Shown here: one piece after another, positions 59,348 to 64,000 of the stretch | How positions within the stretch are numbered: position 1 is the stretch's first letter | Layout: the number at the start of each line of letters is the position of its first letter | Assembly: GCA_950295325.1 (NCBI GenBank) | Contig: OX485807.1 | Location: 9,885,001-9,949,000 of the forward strand | Length of the DNA stretch: 64,000 bases | DNA from: Polytrichum commune | Taxonomy: Eukaryota > Streptophyta > Polytrichopsida > Polytrichales > Polytrichaceae | Direction: 5' to 3' | Notes under the pieces: generated by a model | The model's database searches: none | Seen by the model: only the letters and a program-made list of their open reading frames with translations | What the model was told of the DNA's origin: nothing | Translations under genes and position numbers: made by a program

Positions 59348-59533
59348 CTCCTTAAAGAGGAAATTGTAGAAGAAGCAAGAATGTATGCCGATAAAGTACA
59401 AGTAGAATCAAATCGCAACTCAAGAATTCAAATTGCACTCCTCCAAAAACAAATGCGAATTACCCTGGAAACTCTCCAAGCCGATCACCCCAACACGACC
59501 GAAATTGAAGGCAATATAAACACGTCAAACTAG
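59348..59533 (+). pseudogene. ORF1/gag-like protein, 3' part after the insertion
   Basis: The frame entered from the duplicated ATGAGC continues LLKEEIVEEARMYADKVQ and then RIQIALLQKQMRITLETLQA, ending at a stop at 59531-59533. It is about 61 residues of helical, coiled-coil-like character, suitable for a multimerising ORF1 tail. It is exactly in phase with the 5' part ending at 52985. Confidence 0.75.
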
Positions 59534-59607
59534 TTTTGAAATTTGTAGTGTTGAGGAAAAATAAAATAAAAGTATATTTTTATACAAGACCCACCAAAAA
59601 TAAATTC

Positions 59608-60010
59608 AAATACCGTATAGTATTATTAAATACTATAAATAAAAACAAGTTGTTAAATACGTAACATCAAGAAAAATATTTTAAAAAATATATTTATATA
59701 CAAAAAACAAAAATAAATACCGTGTAGTATTATTAAATAATATACGTATAAAACTAAAATTTATATACAAAACATCAAGTAAATATAAAATATAAAAATA
59801 TTTATATTTATATATAAAATTTAATAAAGAACAATACAAACACCATATAGCATTCTTCAATACTATACGGACAAAACTAGTCTTGACATATACAATATCA
59901 ACAACATATAATATAGAAGTATATTCATATACAAAATACAACAAACACCTACACAAATACCGTATAGTACTATCTAATGATATATGTAAAATACACATAA
60001 CACCCATTCT
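59608..60010 (+). repeat. Tandem ~115-bp monomers (LINE 5' region)
   Basis: Four diverged units begin with TACCGTATAG-like starts at 59611, 59718, 59841 and 59958 (spacings 107, 123 and 117 bp). Shared blocks are AGTATTATTAAATA, ATATTTATATACAAAA and AACATCAA. They lie directly upstream of the LINE open frame, like the tandem promoter monomers in the 5'UTR of some L1 elements. A/T-rich, non-coding. Confidence 0.6.
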
Positions 60011-60132
60011 AAATCCAAACAAAACTAGCATAGTACTTACCAATACCACTCTAAGAATAAAAACAAAACAAATAAAAACAAAGACATCCATTAAACACAC
60101 AATACAAACAACTGGTAATACACAATAAAAAG

Positions 60133-60726
60133 ATGCTCAGACAAACAAAAAAGCCACTTACAACTAATACAAAAATAATAATATTCACCAAACACCTTAT
60201 AAAACACCAAAGAAAACACCAAGTGCCCTCGGCCTACCGGCCTCGCCACAAAACAAAACAAACAATACACCCACACCTACACAAATCTCACTATAACCGT
60301 TCTATACACATTAAACATAAATTTCATTATAAATATAAACCTCAATCAAAACATCGCCTTCAACATAAAACGGCATCGGCCTCCCGGCCTCGCCACAAAA
60401 ATAAAAACAAATACCAAATCACAAACAGCTGGACACCTAATACAATAACAGACCACACACCTAAAGACAACACAAATACACACTTCTTAACCAAACAAAT
60501 ATCAAACAAAATATTCGCCTTACCTAACATTTTTACTACAACCAGATTCATACTTACTAAATATCTAAAAATAAACAAGAAAAAACCAAAAATAATACAA
60601 CTTCATGGGTACTACTTTATTAACAAACTAACATTATTAAAATGTGGAGATATGAAACCCAACCCCGGACCAATGCCTGATATTTTACACACACATCCCG
60701 CCTCACACAAAAAGAGAGCCAAATAA
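60133..60726 (+). CDS. LINE N-terminal ORF segment with 2A-like motif
   Basis: 197 codons, rich in Lys, Asn, Thr, His and Ile because the plus strand is A/C-rich and G-poor. An internal duplicated unit SAxRPRHK occurs twice (about 60225-60255 and 60370-60400). Near the end, LLKCGDMKPNPGP (60634-60672) matches the 2A pattern (GD(V/I/M)xxNPGP), known to mediate ribosome skipping in picornaviruses and in APE-type non-LTR retrotransposons. Cleavage would fall between the last G and P, so the N-terminal part would be released from the downstream endonuclease/RT polyprotein. A stop 17 codons after the motif breaks the frame, so the downstream ORF is now separate. The typical second residue (V or I) is M and the usual E is K, so activity is untested. 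Confidence 0.6.
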   Translation: MLRQTKKPLTTNTKIIIFTKHLIKHQRKHQVPSAYRPRHKTKQTIHPHLHKSHYNRSIHIKHKFHYKYKPQSKHRLQHKTASASRPRHKNKNKYQITNSWTPNTITDHTPKDNTNTHFLTKQISNKIFALPNIFTTTRFILTKYLKINKKKPKIIQLHGYYFINKLTLLKCGDMKPNPGPMPDILHTHPASHKKRAK

Positions 60727-60993
60727 TATTTTATTCCAAATACGATAAAACTGCAACCAGAATATCAACACATAGCTACCACATTTGGACCCATACTAAA
60801 ACTTAATCATCCACTACATCACCAAGCCACCACTATGTATACATAATTACATCAATACATCCAAACACAAAGTCATTTCCCATCAACTTACATACTATAC
60901 GCCTTAATCATCACTATAAGCCCCTCAATAAACACATGTAACAATATACTAACCCAGCCACACATTCACCACATTAACAATATATGAACCAAC

Positions 60994-61527
60994 ATGCTTA
61001 TCATTAGGCTAGCCAACCTTAACAACCCCCCAAAACGGCATATTCTAACACAACACCCATACACTACATTTGTAGAAAATAACCAAGACATAATACTCCC
61101 CAAAAATACTATACATACTGAACTATATGAATTCATCCACAGCCAAGAAACCCCACCTACTCCAGTCACACTCCAAACAAAATTTCCCTATCTTCCAGAA
61201 AAATTAATAACCGAATCCCTCCGTTGCCTAGAAAACATAAATGAATATTCACACCCACCTCCACTCCCAAATACCCCTACACTAACTCCAAGAAACATCA
61301 AAAATACCAACCACGAAACAAACATGATAACTTGGAATGTCTCATCGCTTAACACAACCTTACCAAATCTACAAAGCCTAATAAATTACTCCTTCAGAAA
61401 CACTGCAATTATTAATATCCAAGAAACCAAATTGACAACAACTAAATCAACAAAATATATACAAAACTTATTCCCTGAATACAAACTTATTTTTAACAAC
61501 ACGCACGCCCTCACAAGATGTATATAA
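60994..61527 (+). pseudogene. LINE APE-type endonuclease, N-terminal part
   Basis: The C-terminal half contains the start of an exonuclease-endonuclease-phosphatase fold. NMITWNVSSL carries the Asn of the first catalytic motif, and AIINIQETKL carries the catalytic Glu. Further fragments occur in shifted frames up to 61.72 kb: GKGGLLIFIHNK, ISPYLQIIKIITTHS and IHMYMPTRLED. The frame breaks at 61527 and the element is cut at about 61720, so the rest of the endonuclease, the reverse transcriptase and the 3' end are absent from the window. Codon composition matches the 60.13-60.73 kb segment, supporting one element. Confidence 0.75.
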
Positions 61528-61720
61528 CAAAGAATGCCTTACACCCCCGGAAAAGGTGGCCTACTCATATTCATTCATAACAAATACGTATTTCCCGGAA
61601 ATGTCACAAAGATCCCCTCACCAGCAATCATCTCCCCATATTTACAAATAATTAAAATAATAACCACCCACTCCTACCATGGCTAATCATACACATGTAT
61701 ATGCCCACACGCTTAGAAGA

Positions 61721-63490
61721 TGTCGCAACCCTTGCTAGCCCCCCTTGACAATCTTGCCAATTTTCAATTCTAGCAAAGGTTACGAGCGCTAACCATTCGC
61801 ATTCCGCCATGCTAATGGTTAGCTCCTCCTACCCCGGACCTTATAGTTCATAGGAGGGAACCAACCCTCCTACTTTGCTTTCGGGACTCACCCCTTAATC
61901 GGTAACTCATTTCTTGGATGTGGACTTCCATCCATGGAAGTCCAATCCCATGTTGATCATCGCATTGCCGGAGCAACACTACAACAACCCGAACCATACT
62001 AGGCAACTATGGCCTCACAATGGGCCAATGCCCATGGAGGCCTTGCCGTTCGGCCTCGGGTGGGTGAGGCCACACCACCTCACCCATATAAGCCTCTAGG
62101 ACTTCACGCGGGGCCCCTACCCCACCGTCAACCAACCTCTTGTCTCTCTACCAAGAGTTGGGGCCAAGTGGACATTTTCCCTTAGCTGCTGGGCCTAGAA
62201 CCCCCCCAGCAGCTTCAGACCATCATAACTTCCTTGTATGATGTCTGATTCCAGCAACCAACCCCTCCATCTTCATCTACGCTTCACGTAGATGCCGATG
62301 GACTCCTCACTTGCTCCATTCGAGCAAGTCTTGAGGAAGTTATGCCTGTTTGAACCTTGGCAGTCCCGGGAATCACTCCCAGGCACTGCTGTACCAGGGC
62401 GCTGTCCCGGGACAGCACCCCACTCAAATGGCCATAACTCCTAGCTCACACCTCCGATTGAGGTGATCTTGAGCATTCTAGAATCACCACGCCATGAGCT
62501 ACGCATAGCTCATGGCCTCACCCTCATGCCTCCTAGTCTTTGTGGGTGGGAGGCGTTCCCAACGCCCGGGGCCCTCACCCACACTAGGATCACTTGGGCC
62601 CTCTCACCAACGGCGCCACAAGTCCCGGGTGTCACTCCGGGGTCCCCCTTGTGCCCATGGTGTTTCGGGCACTCCTCATGGAGAGGTGCGCGACACTCAC
62701 CCCCACCAAACGGAGTCGATGCCCTCATCGACTATACTCGTAGTCGGCACACCAATTCTCAAGTTGCCATCCTCTATGGTGCCGCATTGTGTTTACCTTA
62801 GGGCGCGACCCCCACAATGCATCTTCAAATTTGGCATGGTCCCAAAGGTGTCGTTCCTAGGTGGTCCGTTAGCGACCTTGGAACTCCTCCAAGGACCTAA
62901 CCTATACTAGACCCACCTACTTTGGGACTCACTTGGGTTGCCCCTCCTTTGGGGCCTCCCCCGTTAGGCTCCACTAACCTAACATGACACATCTAGGCGA
63001 GACCTCAACGCTTCCACTAAGTTGTCTCGGTTGCAACTCCGAGATGGCTTTCCATTGTTAAGCCACGCCTCGATCGCACGGGGGTGATGCCAAGTCCCGC
63101 CCGACTCGGTTCCCACTTTGCTCTTTCGAGACATGGGTTCATGCTCCCATGCGCCAACTCTTGTTAGCTCGCGGGTAGCACTTTTATGAGCACGCGCCAT
63201 CACCTTGTCCCCGCCCGGACAAGCCCACAACTAAGAAGTTTCTTGGTTTTATTCAAGGCCCCTCCAAGCCATGGCCCCAATTACTCGGCTTACCCAACCT
63301 AGTTTGGCATGTCTATTCCCCCTCTTCCATTAACCAAGCACAAGTACAAGACTAGGACCTCATCTCATACTTTTCTCTTTGCACCACTAAAGTTTGGACT
63401 TTATTCCCTCAAGCCAAAGAACAAGTGCATGTTGTGGAGCAATTAACCTCGAAGCTATGTTTGCTACTAGAGTCTCTCCCCCACTAAAGG
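61721..63490. mobile_element. LTR or LTR-like GC-rich sequence interrupting the LINE
   Basis: A sharp composition change occurs at 61721, where TGTCGCAACCC begins directly after LINE coding sequence, as expected of an LTR boundary. TATA-like sequences exist on both strands (TATAAG at 62087 plus; CATAAAAG near 63187 minus). It is therefore unclear whether this is one long LTR of the minus-strand chromovirus or two adjacent LTRs. A candidate inner boundary with TGTC...GACA ends lies at 62989. No matching 5-bp duplication could be found in the window. Confidence 0.5.
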
Positions 63491-63492
63491 AG

Positions 63493-63505
63493 ATTGATGT
63501 CCTCA
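63493..63505 (-). promoter_or_regulatory. Candidate polypurine tract
   Basis: On the minus strand, the region just after the chromodomain stop reads ATCAATCCTTTAGTGGGGGAGA-like sequence (approximately 63470-63505). This is the usual place and composition of a Gypsy polypurine tract before the 3' LTR. Exact limits are uncertain. Confidence 0.4.
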
Positions 63506-64000
63506 TCAATGCCTACGCTTCTTTTTATTGGAATGTCTAGCCTTAGTTTCTTCAAAGTGCTTCACCAATTCATTGGTGTTCACCATGTCTCTTGCCGCCA
63601 CCCAAGCGGTTTCTTTCTCATGGTATCCTCACCATTTCACCAAGTATTCCTTTGTACTTTTTCTTTCCTTTTCACTTGGGCTTCCTACACTTGAGGATGC
63701 TCTCTTACCTCATGTTCCAAATGACGTCCACAAGGTCGGGAGGTGGCCTAATCACTTGCTTGTGATCGGGCCACAAGGTGTCGTCCTAAAATGACTTTTG
63801 TAATGAGACATGAAATGTCGGATGCACTTTGATCTCCGGCGGTAATTCCAACTTATATATGTCCTTGACCACTTGTTCCACAATGGGAAACGGAGCTCCA
63901 ATTTTGGACATGAATTTTGGAGTGAAGCCTTCCGGCTAAGTGAAGTTGTTCACATTCAACAACGCCTTTTGGCCCACCTCATTCTCCACTTCGCGTCTTC
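63506..64000 (-). pseudogene. Ty3/Gypsy chromovirus: integrase C-terminus and chromodomain
   Basis: On the minus strand the edge of the window encodes the end of a Gypsy polyprotein. The integrase C-terminal part (about 63990-63795) reads GQKALLNVNNF, a stop, then SKIGAPFPIVEQVVKDIY and LELPPEIKVHPTFHVSLQKS. It corresponds to the conserved GPF...I..Y.LELP......HPVFHVS block. After shifted frames, the last part (about 63660-63509) reads KEYLVKW, a stop, then GYHEKETAWVAARDM and a basic tail KKKRRH, which is a chromodomain. The stop is at 63506-63508. Plant chromodomain Gypsy elements have this order. Multiple stops mean the copy is dead. The remainder lies beyond the window. Confidence 0.85.

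Noticed and set aside
62463-62910. 112-132 codon overlapping frames in a GC-rich tract
   Set aside because: GC-rich DNA gives long chance frames; three overlapping frames on both strands are equally open and none shows a motif. It lies in the LTR-like region.

Overview
This 64 kb window looks like intergenic DNA from a large, repeat-rich plant-type nuclear genome. The organism cannot be named from the sequence alone. Supporting signs are spliceosomal introns (GT...AG), a short run of plant-type telomere-like motif (CCCTAAA, near 33.28 kb), a chromodomain Ty3/Gypsy retrotransposon, hAT and pogo transposase remnants, PIF/Harbinger-like MITEs, a LINE, and many homopolymer and microsatellite tracts. 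No convincing single-copy host gene, rRNA, intact tRNA or CRISPR array was seen. Nearly all coding-like sequence belongs to mobile elements and most of it is broken. All repeat boundaries were read by eye.

Layout. 1-14 kb: non-coding, with a G/C-run-bounded element (1.52-1.85 kb), a tRNA-like SINE head (6.8 kb), a nested-hairpin block rich in AACCGGTT (8.14-8.43 kb), and Harbinger-like MITEs at 5.5, 8.5 and 12.16-13.59 kb; the last group is three elements in a row separated by single TAA trinucleotides. 14.2-15.8 kb: a complete hAT-type element (8-bp target duplication GGCCCATG) that keeps only the 3' part of its transposase. 16-35 kb: mostly empty, with palindromic MITEs, further Harbinger-like MITEs (20.2, 20.6, 30.1, 34.4 kb), a broken pogo-like transposase (22.5-23.2 kb, minus) and a 521-bp TIR element (27.1 kb). 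36-48 kb: decayed coding remains and G-run elements. 49.6-50.8 kb: a 1,216-bp solo LTR with a perfect 5-bp target duplication.

51.5-64 kb is a stack of nested mobile elements and is the most interesting part. An ORF1/gag-like protein with an RRM-like domain (from 51.54 kb) is interrupted by a 6,352-bp element (52,986-59,337) flanked by a perfect 10-bp duplication, AGAGATGAGC. The ORF1 frame resumes exactly in phase beyond the second copy. The inserted element is MULE-like by target-site length and has imperfect terminal inverted repeats. It carries a beta-class (N4-cytosine/N6-adenine type) DNA methyltransferase-like gene on the minus strand, a divergent plus-strand gene ending in a SWIM zinc finger, and an intact charged minus-strand ORF. 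Downstream lies an A-rich LINE with four ~115-bp tandem 5' monomers, a 2A-like ribosome-skipping motif (GDMKPNPGP) and the start of an APE-type endonuclease. That LINE is cut at 61,720 by a sequence starting TGTCGC. At the window's right edge is the decayed integrase C-terminus and chromodomain of a minus-strand Ty3/Gypsy chromovirus.

The element carrying a methyltransferase-like gene beside a SWIM protein is the best candidate for an undescribed system. Its analogy is to transposons that carry DNA-modifying enzymes (TET/JBP genes with KDZ elements in fungi). The degenerate catalytic motif and the broken SWIM gene show that this copy is probably dead, so an intact relative would be needed to establish function.
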